Notes under the pieces: model-generated
The model's input: only the letters and a program-made list of their open reading frames with translations
What the model was told of the DNA's origin: nothing
Database searches by the model: none
Assembly: GCA_025093985.1 (NCBI GenBank)
Contig: JACAAK010000002.1
Span: 1,922,001-1,986,000 of the forward strand
Source: Calvatia gigantea
Lineage: Eukaryota; Basidiomycota; Agaricomycetes; Agaricales; Lycoperdaceae
Direction: 5' to 3'
Length of the DNA: 64,000 nucleotides
Shown: piece by piece, positions 24,325 through 36,489 of the stretch
Layout of the letters: every line of letters begins with the position of its first letter
How positions within the stretch are numbered: position 1 is the stretch's first letter
Program-made: the position numbers and the translations under genes

Positions 24325-24955
24325 TGTTACATGCATTACCTTACTTCGCAATTAGGCCTGGATCATCTCCACTCAGGGAGAGATTCAATGCTATAGCCCA
24401 GGAGTATACAATAAGTCTCAAGGACTTCTGTGCAGACTTTGGATTGCTCCCTCAAGTAGAAGCTCACACTGGTTTGAAAAGTCTGAGTTAAGTGTCACTG
24501 TAGTCCCCAAGGTTGTTAACCTTATAGTAGATGAGTGAAGATGAGGAAGCTTGTTACTAGAATAACCTAAGGTAATACAATGGTACTACTTAGGGTTATA
24601 TACTAGCTACAAATAAGAGATGAGAGAGTTATATAGTAAATGGGTATAAGTCAATGGAAGACTACTATGGGTTAATTGGTAAGCTATAAAGTCATAGAGA
24701 ACAAATAAGAAAAATAGAGAACAGGGGGTATGAGTTATGGGAAGGTAGAGACAGGTAGATAGAAGTCTGATGATGGGAATATCAGAAAGTGAAACAAGAA
24801 CATGACTCAGAATGAGTCATAAGAAGCAAAGGTAGAAGTACATGTGATAAATAAATAAAGAACGGACCAAGGTATATGGGAAAATGATGATGAGGTCTAA
24901 CTAGAAGGTTAATATGTTAATAGGAAGAGTCCAGGAATGTGGTTAGTTTGTAACA
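24325..24955 (-). repeat. LTR-B copy abutting element A2
   Basis: It runs TGTTACATGC to GTTTGTAACA (631 bp) and aligns with the other LTR-B copies in plus-strand layout. The flanking pentamers (GTTTC left, AGCAA right) do not match, so this is not a simple solo LTR. It may be the surviving end of a truncated B-type element, with A2 sequence on one side and unrelated DNA on the other. Confidence 0.85.
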
Positions 24956-25289
24956 AGCAACATAGTAGGGCTGAGTGACAGAGGATGTAGTTTGAGGGCT
25001 TGAGGGCATTATTTCAAAGACAGTCTGTAGACAAGTTGTCTTATAGAAGTATACAGGTTGTAAACAAGTTATCTTACAGGAAATATATAAGCTGTAGATG
25101 GGCTGTCTTACAGGAGTGGGTTAGCACCTGGACATAGCATGTAGGTCATGGACTGCCCTAAATACTCAAATGTCTCACTTACCAGGAGTCCCTGCCTGAC
25201 TCTGCCTCTCTTCCTTCTTCTCCTATTTTCTCTCCCACTTCCTCCCCTTCCTCTCTGCCCTTGCATTACATCCCTCCCTGTATACCTGC

Positions 25290-27440
25290 CACTGTACTAC
25301 TATGGCAAGCATTGCCAAAGTAACCAATGCTGTTATTCTCAAAGCTATCAACAAGTGACAATGTGCTTCTCACCATCAAGCAGTGCAGAAAGCTCAGGTA
25401 CAGGCCTTAATTGAACAAGCTACAGGTGGGTGGCCTTGTTGTATAGGTAGTGGGCTGTGAGCTCACCTTGATAATAGAACCTCAGCAGACCAAAGTTGTA
25501 GCCATGGAGAAAGGTGAGTGACCTATGCTTGCAAATTCCTGCTATGATACATCCACTCTATTATGAACTTACCACATTCCTGGACTCTTCTTATTTGTGT
25601 ATTAACCATATTTCTTACTGTATTATCTTTTCTCCTCAGACTTTCTTATCTTCACTTGTCTATCTTTATTTATTAACATATGTAGTTCTAGTTCACCTTC
25701 TTATGACTCATCCTGAGTTATATTTCTGTTTATACCTCATATTCCCACCAGTGGACTTCTATTTACTCGTCTCCCTCTTCTTATCACTTGTATCACTTCT
25801 TTTCCATTCATTACTTATTCCCTATGACTCCTTAGATTACCAATTAACCTATAGTAGTCTCCCATTGACTTATACCCCCTTACTATATAATTACTCATTT
25901 CTTATGTATAGCTAGTATATAAACCTTAAGTAGTACATTTGTATTACCCTAGGTTATTCTAGTAACAAGCTTCCCTATCTTCACTTGTCTACTATGAGGT
26001 TAACAACCTTGGAGACTGCAGTGGCACTTAACTTGGACTTCTCAGACAAGTGTGAGCTTCTACTCAAGGGAGCAATCTAAAGTCTGCACAGAAGTCATTG
26101 AGACTTGCCAAATACTCCTGGGTTATAGTATTGAACCTCTTCCTGAGTGGAGATGATCCAGGCCCAGTTGTGAAGTAGGGTAATATACATAACACACTCT
26201 TAAATTGGCATGAAATCCTTAACAACTGAGCTTTGAAATATACCAGAGACACTGGTGGTAAACCTAAAGCATGTAAAAGTAAGTGGTCTGATCAGCTTGA
26301 ATGCTATTTGACATGCATATAATCATTCACCAACTTACAGAGGCAAAATTGAGTGATGACAAAGCAGCTCCTAATACAGGTGAGTGTCCTGCAATCAATA
26401 ATTAGTGATTGTTGATTGATGCACATGCTCCAGAATGATGTGTTGCAGTCAGTCATGAGACTCCAATCTCATTTTCTGCATGTTTCCAATGGTGGTTTTA
26501 TGGAGAAGGCATTGCAAATGAATGAAAGGGACTTGGTGGATCTGTACTGTACAGAGGTAAGTTTCCCCTATCTTTACTTGTGACATAGGCAAAGTTTTTA
26601 ATAGCCTTGGATTTCAAACCAAAAAGTCAAAGTTTTGCATGCTGGTAACCTGTTTGACTCAGATAATCATGTTGTTTCAGCACAATCTTCATCTAAACTT
26701 AGTAGAGGCTCATTTAGAACCAGCAGGCCCCCAACTTCTGAGGCCAATGTGTATGAAAATGCAAATGGCCCAGTCCCAAATGATCTGTCTTGCAAGTGCT
26801 CTAAAGTATGTACCTCATTAGCTCCTACAAGTTGTTATTCATCACACTCCACAATTCTATATAGAAGTTTTCTAGGCATAACAAACTCTTCACAAAGGAG
26901 GTATGTTTCCAGCAACTACATGAACTATACTGATTGGAACATTCTACCCAGTATGCCAAAGTCTCTGCAACTTGGGATCCCCCTTCCATGAGGCTAATGA
27001 ACAATTCCCAACAATCACAAATAAAGACTACACAACTCCTGGGCCCACTGCCTGACACTTCCAGTGATGATGACCTTCTGAGATTCTGTCACAGGAATAA
27101 GAACCAACTTGCCAACAATGCTGAGCTTCAATGGCCAACAAAGGTCCAAGTTTTTTATGATGATGGTATCAAGATATGACAGCAGAACAATGTTCTGAAG
27201 ACAATTATCACCAAGGCAATTCACCATTGCAAAGTCTATATGATCACCAAAGACACCTTCCCTGAGACCAGGCAATGGAAGGAATTTTGGTATACTATGG
27301 CAAAGCAGGTGATCAAGATGCTATACACAACTGCAAGGTCAAGTAAAGGTTATGAAGAGGCTTACCATTGTGTAAAAAGGGACATGAACTTTGTTCATAA
27401 AATCAGTGAAGTTGTATGTACTACATTGCTCCCTTAACAT
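25290..27440 (+). pseudogene. Decayed multi-exon gene of unknown function, split by a solo LTR
   Basis: Several stretches read as exons joined by good GT-AG introns. A possible start ATG near 25301 gives MASIAKVTNAVILKAINK and then a stop. After the solo LTR, GTGAGTGTCC begins an intron ending CTCCAG near 26430. The next exon reads NDVLQSVMRLQSHFLHV and ends at GTAAGTTTCC. Later the frame at 26934-27437 gives LGPLPDTSSDDDLLRFCH and, after a stop, AIHHCKVYMITKDTFPETRQ. The last part loosely resembles proteins common near transposons in mushroom genomes (possibly a DUF6532-like domain), but that is an impression only. A pyrimidine-rich tract lies at 25195-25270. Confidence 0.4.
25559..26194 (+). 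repeat. Solo LTR-B (opposite orientation), target duplication CACTC
   Basis: The reverse complement aligns with LTR-B over its whole length (636 bp; termini TATTATGAAC and ATACATAACA). It is flanked by CACTC at 25554-25558 and 26195-26199, the signature of a single retrotransposon insertion that later lost its interior by LTR recombination. It interrupts a decayed host- or transposon-like gene. Confidence 0.93.
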
Positions 27441-27661
27441 ACTACTGACTTGCCTTGAGGCAGTGGACTGCCTCTCTTACTACTGTAGTAAAATTCAAGC
27501 TGCAGCTATGACTCACATCACTATGTATCAGCTCAGTGTTGGGATTGTATGTAAACAGAGAGTGGCAGCCCTTCTCTAGGATAATTTGTTCATGTATAAA
27601 GGTCACTAGACTCTGGACCAGAATAAGGTATATTTGTACTAATTTATAATATTCTCCCTCT

Positions 27662-28236
27662 TGTTGAATCTTGCTCCGTACCACTATGTTGGTTCAGTCT
27701 ATTTATAGCTGAAACAGGGTTCGAATATTTCACCTTCAGAGGGTTGATAATAACAGACCTATTCACAGACTACGTATGCAGTAGTTGTACTGCCCTTCTG
27801 GTAGTTGGTTATACCCTCTGTATGAAACCTTCTAGTACATGCATTGTACACAGTATGCTCCAATTATGCTACTGGTAGTTAGACCTCACCCATATAAGGG
27901 TTTAGAGTGCACAGACCAGGGATATTAGTATATATACCTTTATGTAGCATGATAGTATGTACACCCTCTTGGTGAACACCTTTTTGGTGGACGCCTTTTA
28001 GGTAGGCCTTCGGGCTAAGACACTATGTCTTCTTTTCTCTATGCTAGCTTCTCTAAGCATCACTTTCCCTCTCCTCAAGACTCTCTGAGTACACTGGTAT
28101 AAGCGGGACTATGTCTGCTACCATGCATCTCTTCTACTGGACCGTCTTCCAGATGAATATGACTACCCTCCACTGCTAACACCTACACACTTAGGTAGTG
28201 TGAATTATATTGGGATGTCTACTTGTTCTCTCAACA
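27662..28236 (+). repeat. LTR-C, 5' LTR of element C
   Basis: It is 575 bp and nearly identical to 35225-35799 apart from transitions. Internal landmarks include GTATATATACC, a TATA-like motif near 27930, and the paired phrases CTTGGTGAACACC and TTTGGTGGACGCC near 27970-28000. Confidence 0.93.
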
Positions 28237-28249
28237 GGTTATGGGCCCC
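28237..28249 (+). promoter_or_regulatory. Primer-binding site of element C (half-tRNA-Met type)
   Basis: GGTTATGGGCCCC starts at the first base after the LTR. It is complementary, with one mismatch, to the anticodon stem-loop of eukaryotic initiator tRNA-Met, and it resembles the primer site of Drosophila copia, which is primed by a cleaved tRNA-Met fragment. The assignment of element C to Copia rests largely on this site. Confidence 0.75.
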
Positions 28250-30790
28250 GACCACCACTCACTCAGACCACGTTAGCAATGCTGGTAGAGTTTGAGGAGG
28301 CTACAGTTGCTTTCAACCTGGGAGACAGTGGTACCTTTGGTCCACTCAATATCCTGTCTGACCCATGTTGTGAACATGTGCACTACACACAGCAGTCCTA
28401 TATGATGCTGACACATTGTTATCTGTTCTTGGTTTTTGATCTGGCAAACCATCATCTCCGGTCTGGTTCGACTGCTTTAGGTCCACTCCCCATTCTGGGT
28501 TGTAGCAGAACTGTTCCACTTTGGTTGCTCCACCTCTGTTCTGGTATTCTCACTCTGATCGATGACGACTGCTCTGGGCTTTATTGGATTCTCTTCAGAT
28601 CCACCTCAGGAATTTACTATATGATGTATCATTTACACTGAGCATTACACTTCACTTTGCTGGTAAATTAGCTGGTCTTTGTGACCACAATAAATACTGC
28701 AGTGTCAGAAAATTATAAGCCTTGTATTCTTGTGTTTCAAGCTGATTGGGCAAGTCCCACCTTGAGTTCCATAACACACCACAAGCATATACCTAAGCTA
28801 TTTGACTCACTTAAGCTGGCAGTTATAAAGCCACTAAGGCCCGCTTAATTATATAAAGCTGGGATATAGAAAATATCTTTGAGAAGTCCACCATTTGTCC
28901 CTTCACTTCAGGCTTTAACGCTTTACCCCTTCCATATCTATTTGACTACCGCTTTATTCTTTCTACAGATAGCTCATACACTTCAAGCACTTTATGCTAT
29001 GCTAAGGCAGTGGGCTGCCGCATTTGCAGCGCTGACGATGGTATGGTAGACAGCAGCCACAAGGCTTGCAGCACCAATAAAACTATGGCATTATGCCAAT
29101 AGCAGCAGCACTTGCAGCATTCACAAAAATATCCAAAGAAGATAGCAAGGAGAAGAATGCTTATTGTGTCCTTGTAGCTGGGAAATAAGGGGAGAAGGAT
29201 AATGAGCTGGTATTACCGCCATTATGTCGTATCAGAAAATACTTCAGAATATAGTTTAAATATGCCGCTGGCTCGAGCGACTGCTGCCATATACTATTTT
29301 TCTTATAGAGAAGTTGTATCGCTATATATCATGCCCTGCTTCCAGCATCAACATTACTTTACTTGTGTTAAGCGCATGTTCACGTGCCCAAGTTTGAAGA
29401 CCTGTTTTAAGTCAGAGCATGGACAAGCACATTAAAAATGCTTTGTCTGCCAACTATAGGAATAACAATGATTGCTTTAAGGAAGTTTAACTTCATGGAA
29501 GTTGCCATCCATGATTAGGATTTGTGTGCACCATTTAGCAACTATAATTGAGAAAGAGGATGTGTTTAGCACCATATGATGCAACATGCCGACAAATTCC
29601 TTAAGAAATCCTTTAGACCACTCTTTATGGAGCTTGGTGCCGGAGGAGTTCTTGTGTTGCCATCTTTGGATGTCGCTGACCTTGATACCAATGGAAGGAT
29701 ATACAGTAGTACTTTTGACTTCATACTCCTTGAAAAATGCTGTGAATAATAGTGTGCCACGTGAGATGTAAGTGCTGGCTATAAATCCTTTTCTATGCAA
29801 TAAGTGAGAAATCCTCATGGATCATATGAAGATGATAGCGAGAGCATGTTGCTCTATTCACTTGAGAAGAATATCTCTTATAGGATCTCATGAATCACAT
29901 CATTAAAAAGAAAGGAAATTACGACATGTCTAGGAATTAGCAGAATAGCTCCTAACATATAATGGTTGAGCTTCAGTACTGTGTCACCAGATTTAATTCT
30001 TAGACCTCACTGCTTTACATTAGGCTTGAGGCAAGAAACTGGAATCCTTCAGGAATGACAAGTATCTGAACTGCTTTTATATTCCAGCATTAGCCTATGA
30101 CATTAGGGATAAAGATTTGTAGTGCCACATTTGTGTGTGGCCAATCTACATCAAGAAATCTTATAACATATGTCCTCAAGTGTAATGCTTTTGAGACAAT
30201 CGTTAAAGGTCACTGCCTTTGCAATAAGTCATGCAGAGCTGTTTTCGTTCACCCAATCTCATTGTTGTACACAAACTTGCAATTATAAGCAAGGAGATGA
30301 ATGGTTGTTGAACATTACGCCTACTAGACTATATTGTTTGACATCATCAAACAGAACTTCCCATGATTATGCCTTCTCTACTCGTCTTTCATGACTTGTC
30401 AAGATATTTCATGATTTCATTGCCACTCTGGATTATTTCACAAGGGAAATTGCATCAGCATCTTTATCCAGAATCTTTTATATGAATATCCTCATCCTTG
30501 AGCATAATACTTGGACTTGATGGAATTGCTAGTCGTCTATTACGATGCTATTCTATGACTTCTCATCTCATGATGATAGCTGACCTCCTTCAAAAGAAGT
30601 TATGAGGCTCTAATATTCATTTGAGAAACCTCTACAGTATAGCAGACAATGGCCAATGTTGCAACTGATTATGGAGGAGAGTTTGTCTAAATGAGAGCAA
30701 TAGCAAATATTTGTGGCATGAATAACCCACTTAAACCTCTTACTCCCAATGCTTTCACAACGGTTGATGTAGAGAGACTGATCCACACTA

Positions 30791-32096
30791 AAGAGGCAGA
30801 AATAGAATACTAAATGTGATATGGATGTATGGCTTAGATTAAGCTAACAGAATAGATTTTTAAAGATTTCTGCACAAGGCAAGTTTGTGGGGAGGCAATC
30901 TGACAATATGAGGGACAATTCCACAAAATAACACGAAACAACAATGCATAGAGAACACCAGAATAACTAGCTACCTTCACTAAGAAGAGTAAAGCCAAGT
31001 TACACTTGTAAAAAGCGCAACTTGTGTCCCTTATCTAAGAAGTTAACAAGACACAGAACCTCAGGTACTCCCTAAGATTCACCCTTATCAAGTCAACAAC
31101 CAGAAGTGCACTGTCCTACACTTGTGATACTCCAAGTACCAGGGTGTAGCAATGCAATACACTCTTAATCTAAGCTCACTTCACAAGTAAGCTGAGGTCT
31201 TCTTCTTAGATTACAAAGGTCTCAACCTTAGCTCAAGTCACTTAATCCAGTTAATCTCGAAAGAACTTATTACTTTGCTTCACTCAGGCACAATAGATCG
31301 CTTTTTACTGTGCTCTGAAGGCTGGGCAATGGCTAGTAGGTTCCTTGCCACGTCCGACACCTCAGAGGGAGTTTATATATTATTTGGGTGCTCATTATGA
31401 CAAGATAATGATTACACGACTAGGAACATATTATCAAGCAAGGTACAAACCAGTAGATTAGATCGTGTGCCAAGAGAGCCGCAACCTATTAGATTAGTGA
31501 AACATTGGAAATACAGAAGGATTCTGGGTATCTGTTTGTTCCGGGCTGTGTTTTAGCCTGTTCTCTGGGTCTGTATTCTTCTCTAAATATGTAGAACATC
31601 TAAGATTTCAGACATCGTGTGAACTGTTCTCCTACGTGTTCCTGTGGATTGTATGTGAATGCGTCCATACACATCATTAGTGCTGAGTGATGTTCGTTAA
31701 TCTAACAATGGTGGCATTTCCTTGTGAGCATGCTGATCATTCTTTTAGATTAAGTGCGTCAGACTTATTTCCCGAGTCTAGGCTCATTGGAGGGGTCCCA
31801 TAACTCTGTATAGACATATTGGAATGGTTTTACTGCCTGGTCCAGCCAGAATCACAACTGGTCATATGGTACACTGTTAGGATTGCTTTTTGTTGAGCAC
31901 AGTGGTCATCCCATAGCTGCTGCTATCTGTCATCAATGGCCATAGTGTTCTACAGTGATTGAGTACTCTTTTATTATACTGTTGGGCTCTTAGATTAGGT
32001 TGTACTACTACAGGAAGGTTCAATGCAATTGTTAGATTAGGCTTGTATGCCTTAGATTAGCGATTTTCATGCGTGAAAACGGCTTTGCCATTACAG
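30791..32096 (+). repeat. Rep-X, full copy 2, nested in element C
   Basis: This is a full-length counterpart of 3448-4752. It may be flanked by the pentamer CACTA (30786-30790 and 32097-32101), giving an element of 1,306 bp with ends AAGAGGCAG and GCCATTACAG. The ends are not inverted repeats of each other. The octamer TTAGATTA or TAATCTAA occurs nine times, plus two near-matches. No ORF of note. It lacks an obvious class. The single CACTA flank is treated as a target duplication, not as a transposon terminus. Confidence 0.8.
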
Positions 32097-33804
32097 CACT
32101 ACACTTTGAGAGCCTAAAAGCTTTATGGCAATGGGGAAGTCTTACCCGTCTCAGTGATAGTTTAGTGTTGACTAGAGTGTAACATGCCAGTCCAAGTGTT
32201 TATAGTGGAAGACACTTAATTGTGTAAATTAAGGGATAAACTATTAATTTGGTTCTGTACTGTGGGTTTGGTTTCGCGGCGCATCAGTTAACATGATGAC
32301 CGCCCAAACATGATTGCTTATTCGAGATGTAACATACCTTGATCATTTGATCAATGAGAACTTTCAAGTTCAAGTGGCACACAGAAAGGCTTAACGTTCT
32401 ATGAACAATCCACATTAGGATGCCTTATTCAATGAGGGAACATACCCTTAAATGTCATGATTCAGTAACTGGATAGCAGTCAAACCAGTTCATTTGCAAA
32501 GAAGAGAGCAAAACCTGCACGAAGCAAGAAGTTGCTATACTTCTTTATCTGCCATCTTTTGATGTCGCAGGATATATTCCATTTAATTCCATGATCACCT
32601 CCTAATTCCTTTCCATTTCCATTCGAGAAATCTCCGCCCACCATATCCTATGTCTTATGCTGATATAATCACCAATTTGATACATAATATGCACATCCTT
32701 TACAGGATATCTACCACCTTTGACACACCACACTTTTGTGTTGCCACTTATGTGGAATGACCATCATGGAGGAGTTGAATAAAATGCTGGTTGATAATGT
32801 ATTGCACAATTGAACCTAACTAGGAAAGACTGCACTGTTCATTACACGGGTCACCTACAGGTAGACTACAATGGATTAGGTGTTCAATTTCAAGAAGAAC
32901 TCATTTGGACTCACCAACTAGAGTTGAACAAGCATAAGACTTGCTACGCATTCACACTAGCGTCTACCAGAAAAGCACAACAAGCTCAGACATATCATTC
33001 TAAAAATATGTGATAGTTATACCTCCATATGAGCTTTCGCCTTGCATAGCTTAACAAACTTGTGAGAAAATTCTTTTATTTCTGGGATTGCATTGATAAT
33101 GATCTGCCATTAACAATGCGTGTTGACATTTAAATCGAAATACTCGTTGATGAGGGAGGAGTACAGTAAAACTAGTTCTTAATCGCTGGTGAATAACCAC
33201 ATACGATTAAAGCTTTAAATGGCTACACTTCACCAGTCCGTCTTAATTGATGTGCACCGCAGTGGTTCATAACATGATAAACACTCTCTAAGCCCTAAAA
33301 AGTAATATGATTGAGTAACATGTATTAGGAAACTTAACATGCTGAAAAGCATGGAGGAGAAAAACAGATATAGTATTCTTACTCCAAATCTGATGACCGC
33401 CTTATCCTATGCTTAACAGCAAAGGAAATTCATTAAGTTGAAGGCATCGCTTTTGTGATTCAATTCTCCAGTTATCCATGCATGTGAGAAATGCTTAGCA
33501 TTGATGACAAAACTGCTTTTGCAGACTGGATGAGAAGATATACTGGAATAATCTGACGGGCTTCAGCTTACCAGATAAGAAGAGAGTTTGAATGACACTA
33601 GACGAGCACTATATGTATTATATGGAAGGAATCTTCAATCCTTGATTGAGCTGGATTTAATCCACCTTCATGTGATTACACTGGATTTTATCCGCATTTT
33701 CCAAAACCACTTCATCAACCTCACTTTGGCAATAAAGTCTAATGGCCTTGCAACTAGCTGGCTCGAGTGACTGCTGCAACATGATACCAATTCCTACGTC
33801 ATCA

Positions 33805-34510
33805 CAAGCCCTCCTCTTTGGAGTTGATGGGAAAAATACAAAGGATATAATATTCCTTTCTGCCTTTGTACAAAGACACTTGGATAAAAATATTAGGTTT
33901 AGAAATATTCCTTTCTGCCACAGCTGCTGGAAAAATATATTCATAGGACTTTCAATTGTTCCTATCGCCTCTCACGAGTCGCTGATAAAACAAATAGGGA
34001 GTTATCCCTGCCAACATCTTAAGGCAAGCATCTTAGGCAAAAATAACATTAGGAAATTATTCCTTCCTCCTCTAACAAGTTGTAGGAAAAAATATTATAA
34101 GGTTTACACTTTTACCTTTCCACCTCTTATGAGTTGTTGGATAAAGTAAATCAGGAACATATTCCTTCATACTCATTCAAGAGTCAACTGTAAAAATATG
34201 GCAGGAACTTATTCCTTTCACAAGATAAAAATAAGATAGGGTCTAACAATCCTTTCTTTCTTTCACGAGATTGAGGAAAAGTTTCATAGGTTTTGAATGT
34301 AATTTTCCACCTTTTTGTGAGTCTACGGTAAAACATCTACATGGAATTTATCCATCCATCTCAAATTGAGAGTCTGGAAAAATAAACAGGGTCAATTTCA
34401 AGATCCTTCCACCTCTTCAGAGTTGTATAGAGAAACAAATAAGGGACTTAATCATTCCTCCCTCCTTTTCGGAGTTGATGGGAAATAACAAAAAGTGTGT
34501 ATGCATTCCT
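33805..34510 (+). repeat. Degenerate ~50 bp minisatellite in element C
   Basis: About 14 loosely conserved units of 43-57 bp follow one another. A typical unit starts CCACCTCTT, continues with GAGTTG and a TGGAAAAATA-like stretch, and ends GGAACTTATTCCTT. Clear units begin near 33811, 34067, 34120, 34305, 34408 and 34459. Units differ by substitutions and small indels. The ORF across it (33742-34146) has no conserved protein pattern and I regard it as chance. Units are assigned by eye. Confidence 0.6.
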
Positions 34511-35211
34511 TGGGACTGCATCCTTAATCCATATCAGCAGAAATGCCTTTTGCTTGGAGGAAAATTGCATGAGACCACTTCCATTTGCAAATCCATTAAT
34601 TTGGAATTTGTTCAAGTCAAATCAGAACAAGGCTTGTAGCATCATCGCTCTGTTGGCTTATAGGACTGCCGTGGCTGATTGATCTACATAACCACAAAGT
34701 GATGGCCTTGGTTACACTGGCTTAGTACTACCACTTTCTTGATCTCACAATAATCACACACTGGATTAGCAACCAGTGATTTATCACTTAGGATTTCGTA
34801 TCAGCAAAAATGGTTTTTGATATTTTGCACCTATGCGGAAAAACAGACTTGTTAAATGCTTTGAAAGAATTGCTGTTTACAATTTCTGGAGGAGCTTTTT
34901 AGGCTTTCCTACTCCTACTCTTAGACAAAAGTCACAGCAAGTTAGTTACAGGAGTTTAGTTGAGTAAAAGGACATTTAATAGCTCAAAGCAATTGTTGTT
35001 GCATCCTTTATGGCCATCATAGCAAATACTAGCATCAATTCCTCTCCACTACAGGCTCTTTTCCAACTTTCAAAAAGCTAGTTAATTCCACATGATTGTT
35101 GATGACTCCGACATTTGATGTTCGGCTCTGCCGCTCTTTTGTTGAAGATTCCAATGTCTAAGCTTGGTTCCAATACCGCTAGATTATTGAAGCATTAATC
35201 TTCCCCCCTTC

Positions 35212-35224
35212 AAGTAAGGAGGAG
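35212..35224 (+). promoter_or_regulatory. Polypurine tract of element C
   Basis: AAGTAAGGAGGAG lies directly against the first base of the 3' LTR (TGTTGAATC). That is where plus-strand synthesis is primed in LTR retrotransposons, and it fits the 5' primer site in defining element C. Confidence 0.75.
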
Positions 35225-35799
35225 TGTTGAATCTCGCTCCATACCACTATGTTGGTTCAGTCTATTTATAGCTGAAATAGGGTTCAAGTATTTCACCTTC
35301 AGAGGGTTGATAATAATGGACCTATTCATGGACTACATACACAGTAGTTGTACCGCCCTTCTGGTAGTCAGTTATACCCTCTGTATGAAACCTTCTAGTA
35401 CATGTGTCGTACACAGTATGCTCCAATTATGCTACTGGTAGTTAGACCTCACCCATATAAGGGTTTAGAGTGCACAGACCAGGGATATTAGTATATATAC
35501 CTTTATGTAGCATGATAGTATGTACACCCTCTTGGTGGACACCTTTTTGGTGGATGCCTTTTAGGTAGGCCTTCGGGCTAAGACACTATGTCTTCTTTCC
35601 TCTACACTAGCTTCTCTAAGCATCACTTCCCCTCTTCTCAAGACTCTCTGAGTATGCTGGTATAAGCAGGACTATGTCCACTACCATGCATCTCTCCTAC
35701 TGGACTGTCTTCCAGATGAATACGACTACCCTCCACCACTGACACCTACACACTTAGGTAGTGTGAATTATATTGGGATGTCTACTCGTTCTCTCAACA
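35225..35799 (+). repeat. LTR-C, 3' LTR of element C
   Basis: It is 575 bp, the same length as the 5' LTR, followed by the second CCTCT. The two LTRs differ at scattered C/T and G/A positions, for example CATGCATTGTAC against CATGTGTCGTAC, which indicates insertion long enough ago for methyl-CpG-type decay. Confidence 0.93.
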
Positions 35800-35882
35800 C
35801 CTCTTACTGTATTGTAGGAGGCATGGGTAATCCAGAGTCACTCAGCATACCTCAACCCCACAATCATCAATACCATCAAGGT

Positions 35883-36301
35883 TGTTGAATCTCAATCCTG
35901 TACCACTATGCTGGTTCAGTATATTTATAGCTAAAATGGGTTCTTGAGTACTTCACTCTCAGAAGCAAGATAATGGGCTATGGACACAGTACTAGACTGC
36001 ACTCTAGGTTGCTGGCTACATAGTCTATTAGATACATGTGTAGTATGCATTATGCTCAGTATATGCTACTGGTAGATAAGACCTCACCTGTTTATGGGTT
36101 TAGAGTGCACAGACCAGGAATTATTGTATATAAGCCCTTATGTAGTATGTGTATGTCCTTCAGACAATTTAGTCTACCTTTCACTTGAATGACTATCTCT
36201 TAAGCAAATACTACTTCTATTAGCAACATCTCTCAACATCCCAGTGAGTATGACTACCCTCTGCCACTAGCATCAGCTACTGTAGTGTACTCATCTCAAC
36301 A
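35883..36301 (+). repeat. Diverged solo LTR-C, target duplication AAGGT
   Basis: It begins TGTTGAATCTCAATCC and ends CATCTCAACA. It shares blocks with LTR-C (TATGCTACTGGTAGAT, GGGTTTAGAGTGCACAGACC) but is shorter (419 bp) and more diverged. AAGGT at 35878-35882 and 36302-36306 flanks it. It represents an older or sister subfamily of element C. Confidence 0.9.
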
Positions 36302-36489
36302 AAGGTAGTATAGTTTGGTTCAGACCAGACCCTTAGAAACCAATACAAGCATGTATATACTTCATCATTGCCTGAGCACCCCAGTGAGAAGAAGTTTACA
36401 ATTCTGTTGGTTACACTAGCCACAACTAATGTACATGTCTCATCCATTGCCTATTAGACTTGTTCCTAGTAACTTGGATTACAGGTATA

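Larger units (their letters stand above)
27662..35799 (+). mobile_element. Copia-like LTR element (element C), 8.1 kb, target duplication CCTCT, no recognisable pol
   Basis: Two 575 bp LTRs in the same orientation (27662-28236 and 35225-35799; TGTTGAATC to CTCTCAACA) are flanked by CCTCT at 27657-27661 and 35800-35804. The 5' LTR is followed at once by GGTTATGGGCCCC, a Copia-type primer site matching the anticodon arm of initiator tRNA-Met. The 3' LTR is preceded by the purine tract AAGTAAGGAGGAG. The ~7 kb interior contains Rep-X (30791-32096) and a decayed minisatellite, but I could not find integrase, RT or RNase H motifs in any frame. It is either extremely decayed or a large non-autonomous derivative. 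Confidence 0.85.

Noticed and set aside
28210..28641. 143-codon ORF at the start of element C
   Set aside because: It runs across the LTR end and primer-binding site and has no Gag-like features.
30786..32101. CACTA ends as a sign of a CACTA DNA transposon
   Set aside because: CACTA lies outside the repeat as a probable target duplication, is direct rather than inverted, and is absent at the other Rep-X copies.
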